Below are positions 1-9,526 of a DNA stretch of 64,000 nucleotides, piece by piece. The notes below the pieces were generated by a model. That model made no database searches. It was not told the origin of the DNA and saw nothing but the letters and a program-made list of their open reading frames with translations. The first letter of the stretch is position 1; each line of letters opens with the position of its first letter. This DNA is from Streptomyces albus subsp. albus (GTDB lineage Bacteria > Actinomycetota > Actinomycetes > Streptomycetales > Streptomycetaceae): contig NZ_JOID01000018.1 in NCBI RefSeq assembly GCF_000719865.1, forward strand, positions 154,509 through 218,508, given 5' to 3'. The position numbers and the translations under genes were made by a program.

Positions 1-1051
1 CGTCCCGGCGGACGTCGCGGAGAAGCCGAACCTCAACCCCGGCTTCACCAAGCTGATCAAGGCCGACCGGCTCGCCCGCGAGCTGGGCGTCACCGGCGGC
101 CTGCACGTCAAGGACGACTCCGGCAACCCGACGCACTCCTTCAAGGACCGGGTCGTCGCCATCGCCGTCGAGGCCGCGCGCGCCTTCGGCTTCACGACCC
201 TCTCCTGCTCCTCCACCGGCAACCTCGCCGGCGCGGTGGGCGCCGCGGCGGCCCGCTCGGGCTTCCGCTCCTGCGTCTTCATCCCGCACGACCTGGAGGC
301 CGGCAAGGTCGTCATGGCCGCGGTCTACGGCGGCGACCTCGTCGGCATCGAGGGCACCTACGACGACGTGAACCGCTTCTGCTCGGAGCTGATCGGCGAC
401 CCGATCGGCGAGGGCTGGGGCTTCGTCAACGTCAATCTTCGCCCGTACTACGGCGAGGGCTCCAAGACCCTGGCCTACGAGATCTGCGAGCAGCTCGGCT
501 GGCGGCTGCCGGACAACCTCGTCATCCCCATCGCCTCCGGCTCCCAGCTCACGAAGATCGACAAGGGGCTGAAGGAGCTGATCGCGCTCGGCCTGGTCGA
601 GGACAAGCCGTACAAGATCTTCGGCGCCCAGGCCGAGGGCTGCTCCCCGGTGTCCCGCGCCTTCAAGGACGGGCACGACGTGGTCCGCCCCGTGAAGCCG
701 GACACCATCGCCAAGTCCCTGGCGATCGGCAACCCGGCCGACGGCCCGTACGTCCTGGACATCGCCCGCCGCACGGGAGGCGCCGTCGAGGACGTGAACG
801 ACGAGCAGATCGTCGACGCCATCAAGCTGCTGGCCCGCACCGAGGGCGTCTTCGCCGAGACCGCGGGCGGTGTCACCGTCGGCGTGCTGAAGAAGCTCAT
901 CGAGACCGGGCAGCTCGACCCGGCCGGTGAGACCGTCGTGCTCAACACCGGCGACGGCCTCAAGACCCTGGACGCGGTGGCCCCCACCACCGGCCCGTCC
1001 GCCACCATCCGTCCCACCCTGGCATCGTTCCGAGAGGCAGGCCTCGCATGA
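1..1051 (+). CDS. thrC: Threonine synthase, 5' end missing
   Basis: PLP enzyme of the last step of threonine synthesis, converting O-phosphohomoserine to threonine in the cytoplasm. The reading frame is already open at base 2 and gives 349 visible residues; the true start lies upstream of the window. Near the visible N-terminus is SGNPTHSFKDR, whose Lys is the expected PLP Schiff-base residue, followed by CSSTGNLAGAVGAAAAR, the phosphate/PLP-binding Ser/Gly loop. Later GSQLTKIDKG and ETAGGVTVGVLKKL match the type-II fold of bacterial threonine synthases. The stop codon overlaps the ATG of the next gene (ATGA), so the two are translationally coupled. Identification is firm; only the missing N-terminus is uncertain. 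Confidence 0.95.
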   Translation, partial: VPADVAEKPNLNPGFTKLIKADRLARELGVTGGLHVKDDSGNPTHSFKDRVVAIAVEAARAFGFTTLSCSSTGNLAGAVGAAAARSGFRSCVFIPHDLEAGKVVMAAVYGGDLVGIEGTYDDVNRFCSELIGDPIGEGWGFVNVNLRPYYGEGSKTLAYEICEQLGWRLPDNLVIPIASGSQLTKIDKGLKELIALGLVEDKPYKIFGAQAEGCSPVSRAFKDGHDVVRPVKPDTIAKSLAIGNPADGPYVLDIARRTGGAVEDVNDEQIVDAIKLLARTEGVFAETAGGVTVGVLKKLIETGQLDPAGETVVLNTGDGLKTLDAVAPTTGPSATIRPTLASFREAGLA

Positions 1052-1323
1052 GCGTCACCGTCCGAATCCCGACCATCCTGCGGACCTACACCGGCGGCAA
1101 GGCCGAGGTGGAGGCGGAGGGCGCGACGCTCGCCGAGGTGCTCGCCGACCTGGAGAAGAACCACCAGGGCATCGGCGCCCGCGTGCTGGACGACACCGGC
1201 AAGCTGCGCCGCTTCGTCAACGTCTACGTCAACGACGACGACGTCCGCTTCGCCGAGGGCCTGGAGACGGCCACGCCGGACGGCGCGGGCATCTCCATCA
1301 TCCCGGCGGTCGCCGGCGGCTGA
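1048..1323 (+). CDS. MoaD/ThiS-family sulfur-carrier protein (CysO-like)
   Basis: A 91-residue beta-grasp (ubiquitin-like) protein ending in AVAGG. A terminal Gly-Gly is the hallmark of MoaD, ThiS and CysO sulfur carriers, which an E1-like enzyme activates by adenylation and which then carry a thiocarboxylate. The start overlaps the stop of threonine synthase by 4 nt. In actinobacteria CysO feeds sulfur to a PLP cysteine synthase (CysM); here the neighbour is another PLP enzyme, so a link to amino-acid sulfur metabolism is inference. No activating or JAB-type processing enzyme is nearby; the C-terminus needs no processing because GG is already exposed. A molybdopterin role cannot be excluded from sequence alone. 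Confidence 0.85.
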   Translation: MSVTVRIPTILRTYTGGKAEVEAEGATLAEVLADLEKNHQGIGARVLDDTGKLRRFVNVYVNDDDVRFAEGLETATPDGAGISIIPAVAGG

Positions 1324-1385
1324 ACGGCCCCGGTCCGGCCGGGCGGCGGCTGAGCGGCCCCCGTCCGGCCGAGCGTCCCGGCCCC

Positions 1386-1405
1386 GTGATCCGGAAGCGG
1401 ATCAC
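1386..1405 (+). terminator. Hairpin after thrC operon
   Basis: Perfect 8-bp stem GTGATCCG / CGGATCAC closed by a GAAG tetraloop, 63 nt after the stop codon. There is no U-tract, which is usual in Streptomyces terminators. Confidence 0.5.
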
Positions 1406-1437
1406 CCGGTGGGATCCACCCTGCGTCATCGCGATTG

Positions 1438-1464
1438 CCCCCTCCGTCAAAGAAGCGGAGGGGG
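1438..1464 (+). terminator. Second hairpin after thrC operon
   Basis: Perfect 9-bp stem CCCCCTCCG / CGGAGGGGG with a 9-nt loop, followed by TAATTCCG. Together with the preceding hairpin it probably ends the thrC-sulfur carrier transcript. Confidence 0.6.
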
Positions 1465-1673
1465 TAATTCCGTGTCGTTGAGCGCGGTAGAGTTGGTCCG
1501 ATTCCCTTCCGGCACCCGCCGACTGCATACGAGAACGCGACAACCTGTGTCCGAAGGACGAGGGCGATTTGTCGCGTTGGTCCGTCATGCCCGGCCCGGA
1601 TTGCCCCGGATCTTCCGTGAATCCCCGGAAACCTCCTTTGCGGCCGCGGCTGATTTCTCGTCCGATTGACCTG

Positions 1674-1701
1674 TTGCAGAGGGCAGTTGGGCAGATACAT
1701 T
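1674..1701 (+). promoter_or_regulatory. Candidate cold-shock promoter
   Basis: TTGCAG, 16 nt, TACATT fits a weak vegetative -35/-10 pair in the AT-richer part of the gap, about 140 nt before the cold-shock ATG. An overlapping TTGACC at 1666 is an alternative -35 but its spacing is poor. Assigned by eye only. Confidence 0.3.
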
Positions 1702-1841
1702 CGGCCGCGGTCGACGCGTTCCGGCGCACACTTCCCGGTGGTCCCCCCATGCCGACGGCCAAGGGATCGCCGGGTCGTGAGGTCTGACCCGGGTCCGCGG
1801 AGTGCGGTCCTGCGCAAGGGCCAGTAATAGGGGAGTTAGGA

Positions 1842-2045
1842 ATGGCTCAGGGCACCGTCAAGTGGTTCAACGCGGAGAAGGGATACGGCTTCATCGCGGT
1901 CGACGGTGGTGCGGACGTCTTCGTGCACTACAGCGCGATCCAGATGGACGGCTACCGCACCCTCGAAGAAGGCCAGCGGGTGGAGTTCGAGATCTCGCAG
2001 GGCCAGAAGGGGCCGCAGGCGGACATGGTCCGCGTCGCCGGCTGA
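1842..2045 (+). CDS. Cold-shock protein, CspA family
   Basis: A 67-residue single-domain cold-shock protein that binds single-stranded nucleic acid and acts as an RNA chaperone. Both RNA-binding motifs are visible: [12 protein letters not shown] (RNP1-like) and DVFVHY (RNP2-like). The length is typical of the family. The ATG follows GGGGAGTTAGGA, a good ribosome site. It is monocistronic, since a strong hairpin follows and the groEL promoter lies further on. A second, longer family member is encoded at 24710. Confidence 0.95.
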   Translation: MAQGTVKWFNAEKGYGFIAVDGGADVFVHYSAIQMDGYRTLEEGQRVEFEISQGQKGPQADMVRVAG

Positions 2046-2071
2046 GCGCCGACCGGCCGAAACCTCGCCAG

Positions 2072-2105
2072 GGGCCCGCATCCTCGTCACCGGGGGTGCG
2101 GGCCC
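2072..2105 (+). terminator. Terminator after cold-shock gene
   Basis: Perfect 9-bp stem GGGCCCGCA / TGCGGGCCC, 27 nt after the stop. It is followed at about 2107-2142 by a 12-bp CCGTGCCCGTCG-type repeat in three copies. Confidence 0.7.
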
Positions 2106-2272
2106 TTCGCCGTGCCCGTCGCCGTGCCCGTCGCCGTGCCCGCGCGGCGCCGCCTGTCCCTCGCGCCTCCGCCGGCGCCGAGTGTCCGTCACCCCGTATC
2201 CGGACCGCTTCCGTCCGCGCCGCCGGCTCCTCGCCGCGGGAGGCCGCGCCGGACCGGCGGCTCCGGTGGGCG

Positions 2273-2299
2273 CTTGCACTCGAAGGGGGAGAGTGCTAA
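2273..2299 (+). promoter_or_regulatory. CIRCE element 1 (HrcA operator), overlapping the groEL promoter
   Basis: CTTGCACTC-N9-GAGTGCTAA. The right arm is a perfect match to the CIRCE consensus TTAGCACTC-N9-GAGTGCTAA and the left arm matches 7 of 9. The embedded TTGCAC (2274-2279) and TAATCA (2297-2302), 17 nt apart, form a convincing vegetative promoter, so repressor binding would block RNA polymerase. Confidence 0.85.
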
Positions 2300-2308
2300 T
2301 CATTGGCG

Positions 2309-4108
<1,800 letters not shown>

Positions 4109-4144
4109 TCGGCCCCGGCCGGTCACGTCGATCCTCCGGTACGG

Positions 4145-4175
4145 AGGGCGGCACTCCCTCGCGGGGTGCCGCCCT
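4145..4175 (+). terminator. Terminator after groEL
   Basis: 10-bp perfect stem AGGGCGGCAC / GTGCCGCCCT, 36 nt behind the groEL stop, followed by TCGG. Confidence 0.75.
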
Positions 4176-4284
4176 TCGGCGTTTCCGGGCCGTGCTCCGG
4201 GCCGTTCGGCGTTCTCCGGGCCTCGGCGTACTCCGGGCGTTGTGCGCCGGGTCGGGGCCCGCGGCCGGGGGCTGTGAGGCCGGG

Positions 4285-5367
4285 TCAGAGCCGGGCGGCC
4301 GCCTCCAGGGCCGTGCGGAGGCGGCCGTCCGCCTCGTCCAGCAGACGGGCCGCCGTGGCGGCGTCCACGCCGCCGAGCAGCATCAGGACGGCGTTCTTCA
4401 CCTCACCGTCCGCGGCGGCCAGCGCGGCCTCGATTTCCTCCTCGCCGGCGCCGGTGGCGAGCGCCACGATCCGCCGCGAGCGGGCGCGCAGCTTCTCGTT
4501 CGAGGCCCGCACGTCGACCATGAGATTCCCGTAGGTCTTGCCCAGCCGGATCATGGTGATCGTCGAGAGCATGTTGAGGACCAGCTTCTGCGCCGTGCCG
4601 GCCTTGAGCCGGGTCGAACCGGTCAGCAGCTCCGGGCCGGTGACCACCTCGATACCGTGCTCGGCGGCGGCCGCGAGGGGCGAGCCCGGGTTGCAGGACA
4701 GCCCGACGGTCAGGGCGCCCCGGGAACGGGCGTGTTCGACGGCTGCGACGGCGTACGGGGTGCGGCCGGAGGCGGAGACGCCGACCACCGTGTCGTCCGG
4801 GCTCAGGGCGAGGGCGTCGAGGTCCGCGGCCGCCTGTTCCCCGTCGTCCTCGGCACCCTCGGCCGAGTGCACCACGGCGGACGGGCCGCCCGCGATCAGG
4901 CCGACGACCTGACCGGGCGCGGAGTTGAACGTCGGCGGGCACTCACTGGCGTCCAGGACGCCGAGGCGTCCGGCGGTGCCCGCGCCCGCGTAGACCAGCC
5001 GGCCGCCGCGGGCCATCCGGGCGGCGATGCCGTCGACGGCCGCGGCGATCCGCGGCAGTTGCGCGGCCACGGCGGCGGGGACACCGGAGTCCTCGCGGTT
5101 CATGATCTCGGCGATCTCGAGCGTGGACAGCCGGTCGATCTCGGCCAGTTCGCCGCGGAACGCCTCCGTGGCCAGGGTGTCGAGCTGGGCGCGGAGGTCT
5201 TCGGAGGGCGGGCGCGTGGGCGGTCGGCCGGGGGAGCCGGTCGAGCCGGTCGAGCCGGGCTGTTCGGGTGGCTCGGGCCGCTGGGGTGGCTCGGGCGGGC
5301 CGGGCGACTGGGGTGGCTCGGGCGGCTCTGGCGACTGGGGCGGCTGGGACGAGGGGGTGGGGGGCAT
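4285..5367 (-). CDS. murQ: N-acetylmuramic acid 6-phosphate etherase
   Basis: Cleaves the lactyl ether of MurNAc-6-phosphate to give GlcNAc-6-phosphate and D-lactate during cell-wall recycling. The SIS-fold sugar-phosphate site is clear in GAGTAGRLGVLDASECPPTFN (described by position: 4912-4986) and in VGVSASGRTPYAVAAVEHAR. At 360 residues it is about 55 longer than usual MurQ. The excess is an N-terminal Pro/Glu/Ser/Gly low-complexity stretch (first 55 residues) before LRAQLDTLATEAFRGEL, where family similarity begins. The chosen ATG has only a weak GAGAG upstream, so translation could start inside the repeat. The next gene upstream encodes an RpiR-type regulator on the same strand, consistent with MurNAc-P control. 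Confidence 0.9.
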   Translation of the reverse strand: MPPTPSSQPPQSPEPPEPPQSPGPPEPPQRPEPPEQPGSTGSTGSPGRPPTRPPSEDLRAQLDTLATEAFRGELAEIDRLSTLEIAEIMNREDSGVPAAVAAQLPRIAAAVDGIAARMARGGRLVYAGAGTAGRLGVLDASECPPTFNSAPGQVVGLIAGGPSAVVHSAEGAEDDGEQAAADLDALALSPDDTVVGVSASGRTPYAVAAVEHARSRGALTVGLSCNPGSPLAAAAEHGIEVVTGPELLTGSTRLKAGTAQKLVLNMLSTITMIRLGKTYGNLMVDVRASNEKLRARSRRIVALATGAGEEEIEAALAAADGEVKNAVLMLLGGVDAATAARLLDEADGRLRTALEAAARL

Positions 5368-5811
5368 GGCTGCCGCTCTCTCGGGGAGGACGATGCGGTG
5401 GTTCGGCCGGCGGGTGCTGCGGTTGGCGGACCGGTCGGTCGGCGGATGGTGCCGTTGGGAGCGGGGCGGGGCGTTGCGCGGGGTGAATTGGTTGGTGTGC
5501 GGGCCGGCGTGGCGGGTGGTGCGGTCGGTGGACCGGTCGGCGGGCGGTGCGGTCGGGAAGGGCGCGGGGTGGAGAGTGTGCCGGGCCGGGGGTGGTGTGC
5601 GGGCCGGGTCGGCGGGTGGTGCGTTCGGCGGGCCGGTCGGTCGGGTGAGCGGTGCGATCGGTCGGGCGGGGTGGAACGCGTTCCTCGGGGGCGAGCTGGT
5701 GTGTGGGCCGGCCGGTGCGGCCCGGCGGTCGGCGTGGCCCGGCGGGCGGTGCGGTGCGGTGGGTGGTGGCGACGCGGCGGATGCGGCGGGGCCGAGGGGC
5801 CCGGGCCGCCG
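5368..5811. other. Repeat-rich gap between murQ and the RpiR regulator gene
   Basis: About 440 bp without a credible gene. The plus strand is strongly G-biased with irregular repeats of GGTCGG-, GTGCGG- and GGTGCG-type words; translations are Arg/Gly/Pro/Thr noise. The MurQ N-terminal Pro-rich repeat borders it, suggesting one continuous zone of repeat expansion. Confidence 0.5.
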
Positions 5812-6813
5812 TCAGCCGCGGGGGTTGTGGCGATGGGCCAGGGCCTCGTACGAGGCGGCCAGGGCGGGCGCCGCGGTGTCGTGGGTCCGCTGCGCCACGC
5901 CTATGAACAGGCAGTCCACCACCAGCAGTTGGCTGGTGCGGCTCGACATCGCCGCCGGCCGCAGCTCGCTCTCCCGGGCCGGGGAGGTGGTCAGCACGTG
6001 GTCGGCGTACTGGGCGATCGCGCCGTCCGGGCGGCCGGTGACGGCGACGGTCGTCGCGCCGCGGTCGAAGGCCGTACGGAGCGGCTCGATGACGTCGACC
6101 GTGCGGCCGGAGTGGCTGATGGCCACGGCGGCGTCCCCGGTGCGCAGCTGGACCGCGCCCGTCATGGCGAGGTGCGGATCGGCGTGCGCGTGTGCCGACA
6201 GGCCGATGCGGAGCAGCTTCTGCGCCAGGTCCTGGGCGACGAGGTTGGACGCCCCGATGCCGTAGACGTCGATCCGGCGGGCGCCGGACAGGGCGGTGAC
6301 CGCCGCGTCGAGCTGCGCCGCGTCCAGGCCCGCCGCGGTGTCGGCGAGGCACTGCTGCTCCTCGCGGGCCAGTTTGGCGATGACGTCCGGCAGCGGGTCG
6401 TCCACCGTGATGTCGGCCGTCACGGCCGGGGCGGCACCGGACTCCTGCTGGGCGGCGAGGCCCGCGAGGGCCAGCCGCAGGTCCCGGTAGCCGGGGTAGC
6501 CGAGGGTGCGGGCCGTGCGGACGACCGTGGCCTCGCTGGTGCCCGTGCGCTCGGCCAGGCCCGTGACGGTGAGCGCGGCACAGCCTGCCGGGTCGCCGGC
6601 GACGGCCTCCGCGACGCGCTGCATGGAACGAGTCATCGTCGGCCCGAGCATTCTGACCTTCGCGGCGAGGGCGGCCGGAGCGGGGCCGACGGGGCCGACG
6701 GCCCCGCCGGGCTGCGCGGGTTGCGCGGGTTGCGCGGGTCGCGCCGGTTGGGCATGCCGGGATGGGCCGGCGGGCTCCGGAGTGGTGAAAGTTTCCTTCA
6801 CGCTACTGCTCAC
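5812..6813 (-). CDS. RpiR/MurR-family transcriptional regulator (HTH + SIS)
   Basis: A 333-residue DNA-binding regulator that senses a phosphosugar. After an Ala/Pro/Gln-rich N-terminal tail of about 45 residues there is an HTH_6 domain (roughly residues 50-130, with LAERTGTSEATVVRTARTLGYPGYRDLR). A SIS domain follows (about 165-295, with YGIGASNLVAQDLAQKLLRIG and VAISHSGRTVDVIEPL). The neighbouring murQ makes MurNAc-6-P a likely effector, by inference from MurR. Two 17-bp palindromes lie at its 5' end, pointing to autoregulation. Confidence 0.9.
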   Translation of the reverse strand: MSSSVKETFTTPEPAGPSRHAQPARPAQPAQPAQPGGAVGPVGPAPAALAAKVRMLGPTMTRSMQRVAEAVAGDPAGCAALTVTGLAERTGTSEATVVRTARTLGYPGYRDLRLALAGLAAQQESGAAPAVTADITVDDPLPDVIAKLAREEQQCLADTAAGLDAAQLDAAVTALSGARRIDVYGIGASNLVAQDLAQKLLRIGLSAHAHADPHLAMTGAVQLRTGDAAVAISHSGRTVDVIEPLRTAFDRGATTVAVTGRPDGAIAQYADHVLTTSPARESELRPAAMSSRTSQLLVVDCLFIGVAQRTHDTAAPALAASYEALAHRHNPRG

Positions 6814-6832
6814 TCCTGAAAGGTATTTTCAG
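6785..6832 (-). promoter_or_regulatory. Double palindromic operator of the RpiR-family regulator
   Basis: Two 17-bp palindromes: GTGAA-N7-TTCAC at 6785-6801, inside the first codons of the regulator, and CTGAAA-N5-TTTCAG at 6816-6832, just upstream. Their centres are 31 bp apart, about three helical turns, so two dimers could bind the same DNA face. GAAA/TTTC half-sites are common for RpiR-family proteins. Confidence 0.65.
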
Positions 6833-7073
6833 CCCTTCGGCGTCGTCAACCCCTGGCCAGGGGGCGCGGGGGCGCCTCCGGCGCGGGTGGCCGGGTGCTG
6901 CCCGGAGTTCTTTCCCGCGCTGCGCGCGGGTGCGGCCCTCCCACCCGCCCGTTGCCCCTCGCCCGGAGCGCCCCCCGCCCGTTACCGCTCGCCCGGAGCG
7001 CCGACCACCGCCGGCGACGGCCGCGGTCGGCCGTGGCGGTGCGTGAACGGCCAAAGGCGGGAGAATGGACCAC

Positions 7074-7436
7074 ATGGACCTCGAACACGCACTGCACGCC
7101 GCGCGGGCCCTGGTGATCGCCGACCTGGCGTCCGGCGAGGTCGCCGACGCCGACGTCGTCTCCCTGGTGGAGGACTCCGTGACGCACCGGCGCTGGTGGG
7201 TGGAGCAGTGGCCGGAGGGCGCCGGGTTCGTCATCGGGCTGGTCGCCCAGGACGTTCAGGACGCGCTGCTGGAACGGTACGGACGGTGGCCGCTCTGCCC
7301 CGTCTGCGTGGAGCGCGGTGATCCGCATGCCCTCGACATCGAGCCGGAGCTCGGCACGGACCCGCACTGGGTGTGCCCCAAGACGGCGGTCTCGGTCGCC
7401 GCGGTCGGCAAGCTCGGCTCGGTGCTGGGCAAGTGA
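7074..7436 (+). CDS. Conserved hypothetical protein, about 120 residues
   Basis: No function recognised. The reading frame permits starts at 7065 or 7074; 7074 is preferred because GGGAGA at 7058 then sits 10 nt upstream. The N-terminal half is helical and acidic (ALHAARALVIADLASGEVADADVVSLVEDSV). It is followed by a Trp-rich segment (RRWWVEQWPEG) and a CPVC motif with a third Cys near the end (HWVCPKTAV), which might be a small metal or redox site. Composition and codon use are those of a normal Streptomyces gene. It is divergent from the RpiR regulator gene. Confidence 0.7.
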   Translation: MDLEHALHAARALVIADLASGEVADADVVSLVEDSVTHRRWWVEQWPEGAGFVIGLVAQDVQDALLERYGRWPLCPVCVERGDPHALDIEPELGTDPHWVCPKTAVSVAAVGKLGSVLGK

Positions 7437-7719
7437 GACCGGCCGGAAGCGGGACCGGCCGGACGGCGGGGAGCGCGGGCTCCGGAGGGGCGGAACGCAT
7501 GACAGTACGGAGAGCGGGACGCGTGGCGGCGGCGACGGCGATACCAGCGGAGCGGGGGGCGGAAGGGGCTCCGGAACGGACCTCGGCACCTGGTGAGGCA
7601 TGCGGTGGGGCACGGCGTGCGGCGTTGAGGGCGGCATGCGGTGGGGCACGGGGCGCGGCGCGGAGGGCGCTACGGAGCGCCGTGCGGAGGGTGGCACGGG
7701 GCGCGGCGGGGAGGACGCG

Positions 7720-8025
7720 ATGACCGTCTACATCGACCCGCCGATCTGGCCGGGGCACGGGCGGATGTGGTCGCACCTGGTGAGCGACGTCTCGTACGAG
7801 GAGCTGCACGCCTTCGCCGCGCGACTGGGTTCGCCCCGGCGGGCCTTCGACCGCGACCACTACGACGTACCGGCCGAGCGCTACCGGGCGGCGGTGGCGC
7901 TCGGGGCCGTGGAGATCGGCTCCAAGGAGCTGGTGCGGCGGCTCACGGCCGCAGGGCTGCGCCGCCCCAAGGGGCGGCCCGCCCCGGTGCCGCCTCAGGC
8001 ACACGGAGCCCCCACCGGCCGCTGA
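7720..8025 (+). CDS. DUF4031 family protein
   Basis: A 101-residue protein beginning MTVYIDPPIWPGHGRMWSHL, the typical opening of DUF4031 proteins, whose function is unknown. The conserved FDRDHYDVPAERY and LVRRL segments are visible. The ATG at 7720 has GGGGAGGA 5-6 nt upstream; longer in-frame readings through the repeat-rich upstream DNA (7437-7719, which holds a duplicated GCATGCGGTGGGGCACGG) are not plausible. The last ten codons lie in the first unit of a tandem repeat, so the C-terminus has probably been reshaped by it. Confidence 0.8.
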   Translation: MTVYIDPPIWPGHGRMWSHLVSDVSYEELHAFAARLGSPRRAFDRDHYDVPAERYRAAVALGAVEIGSKELVRRLTAAGLRRPKGRPAPVPPQAHGAPTGR

Positions 8026-8222
8026 GCCCCGGCGTACCGGGCCACCGGGTCACCGGGCCGGCCGACCCTTGTCCCGGGCACACGGAGCCGGAGCCGCCAC
8101 CGGGCACTGAGCCCCCGCGTACCGGGCCACCGGCTCACTGGGCCGACTGGCCTCCGCCCCGGGCACACTGAGCCGGACCCCCACCAGACGCTGAGCCCTC
8201 GCGCACCGGGCCACCGGCACTG
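8000..8222. repeat. Three imperfect ~80-85 bp tandem copies spanning a stop codon
   Basis: Units start at about 8000, 8079 and 8164, each opening CACAC(G/T)GAGCC and running through GCTGAGCCC (or ACTGAGCCC) to CCGGGCCACCGG. Unit 1 contains the end and stop codon of the DUF4031 gene; units 2 and 3 are non-coding copies of that 3' end. The rest of the gap to 8299 is similar CCGGGCCACC-rich DNA. Confidence 0.75.
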
Positions 8223-8299
8223 GACCCACCGGGCCAACCAACCATCGGGCCAACCGGCCACCGGATCACCGAACCCCCGCCCCTGCCGCCCCGCCCCGG

Positions 8300-9526
8300 T
8301 CAACCCGCGCGGTGTGCGTGTTCCTGGGTGCGGCCGGAGGCGGCGACCACGGCGCTCGGCCCGCGGCGGCGCGTCCGGGACGCGAGGACGATCGCCGGGA
8401 TCGCCAGCAGGGTCAGCCCGGCCCCCGCCCACGCCGTCGAGGTGTAGCCGAAGCCCGCGTCGATGACCGTTCCGCCGAGCCACGGGCCCGTCGTGTTGCC
8501 GAGGTTGAAGGCGGCCGTGACGGTGGCACCGGCCAGCGTCGGCGCCGCTCCCGCCACCTCGAACATCCGGGCGTTGAGGGCGGGCGCCGTGTAGAAGGCC
8601 GAGACGCCCAGCAGGAACGAGAGCGTCACCGCGGCGAACGGCACGGTCGCGGTGAGCCCCACGACGGCCAGCAGAACCACCGAGGCCACCGCGCCGCTGA
8701 GCAGCACCCCGAAGAGGTGGGCGTCCGCGAACCGGCCGCCCAGCGCCGTACCCAGCAGGGCGCCGAAACCGAACAGCATGAGCACCGTGGGCACCCAGCC
8801 GGCGTCGAGGCCGGCGACGTCCGTCAGCAGCGGCGCCAGATAGCTGAAGAAGCAGAAGACGCCGCCGCCCACGAGCGCGGTGGTGACGACGGCCAGCCAG
8901 ACCTGCCCGTCGCGGTAGACGCGCAGCTCCTTGCCGAGCCGCGGCAGTTCGGCGGGGCGCGGAATCCGGGGGATCAGCGCGATCACCCCGGCCAGGGCCA
9001 CCGCGGAGGCCGCGCCGACCGCCCAGAACGCCGAGCGCCAGCCGAAGTGTTCGCCGAGGAACGCCCCGGCCGGTACGCCGAGGACGTTGGCGATGCTGAG
9101 CCCGCCGAGCATCACGGCCATGGCGCGGGCCCGTACGGTCACCGGGACCATCGCGACGGCCACCGCCGCGCCCAGCGCCCAGAAGCCCGCGCACGCGAGG
9201 GCGCTGACGACCCGGGACGCGAACAGCCATCCGTACGAGGGGGCCAGCGCGCCCGCGACCTGCCCCAGGCCGAAGACCGAGATCAGGGCGATGAGCGTGG
9301 CGCGCCGGGGGAGCCGGAGCGTCGCCATGGCGAGCAGCGGGGCGCCGACGACCATGCCGACGGCGAACGCCGAGATCAGCAGCCCGGCTCTCGGAATGCT
9401 GACGTCCATGTCCTCCGCGATCGGCGGCAGCAGGCCCGTGAGCATGAACTCGGACGTCCCCAGGGCGAAGACCGAGAGGCCCAGGACGTACACGGCGAGG
9501 GGCATGCGGGAGCGATCGGTCGGCAT
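8300..9526 (-). CDS. MFS drug-efflux transporter (Cmx/CmlR-like, DHA1 type)
   Basis: A 12-helix inner-membrane exporter of about 408 residues. The N-terminus LAVYVLGLSVFALGTSEFMLTGLLPPIAEDM is the signature of the chloramphenicol/arabinose-efflux branch. The loop 2-3 motif is replaced by LRLPRRATLIALISVFGLG, and FLGEHFGWRSAFWAVG (motif C region) follows. The start is uncertain: ATG at 9526 (GAGG immediately upstream) or at 9505, both before the first membrane helix. The longer in-frame extension to 9781 runs through repeats and is not credible. Substrate unknown; no regulator gene is adjacent. Confidence 0.88.
   Translation of the reverse strand: MPTDRSRMPLAVYVLGLSVFALGTSEFMLTGLLPPIAEDMDVSIPRAGLLISAFAVGMVVGAPLLAMATLRLPRRATLIALISVFGLGQVAGALAPSYGWLFASRVVSALACAGFWALGAAVAVAMVPVTVRARAMAVMLGGLSIANVLGVPAGAFLGEHFGWRSAFWAVGAASAVALAGVIALIPRIPRPAELPRLGKELRVYRDGQVWLAVVTTALVGGGVFCFFSYLAPLLTDVAGLDAGWVPTVLMLFGFGALLGTALGGRFADAHLFGVLLSGAVASVVLLAVVGLTATVPFAAVTLSFLLGVSAFYTAPALNARMFEVAGAAPTLAGATVTAAFNLGNTTGPWLGGTVIDAGFGYTSTAWAGAGLTLLAIPAIVLASRTRRRGPSAVVAASGRTQEHAHRAG

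Larger units (their letters stand above)
1324..1841 (+). other. Intergenic region upstream of the first cold-shock gene
   Basis: No protein-like frame. It contains two consecutive hairpins behind the thrC operon and, from about 1660, AT-richer sequence that probably holds the promoter of the cold-shock gene. Cold-shock genes commonly have long 5' leaders, so part of the 140 nt before the ATG may be a structured leader; this is inference. Confidence 0.5.
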
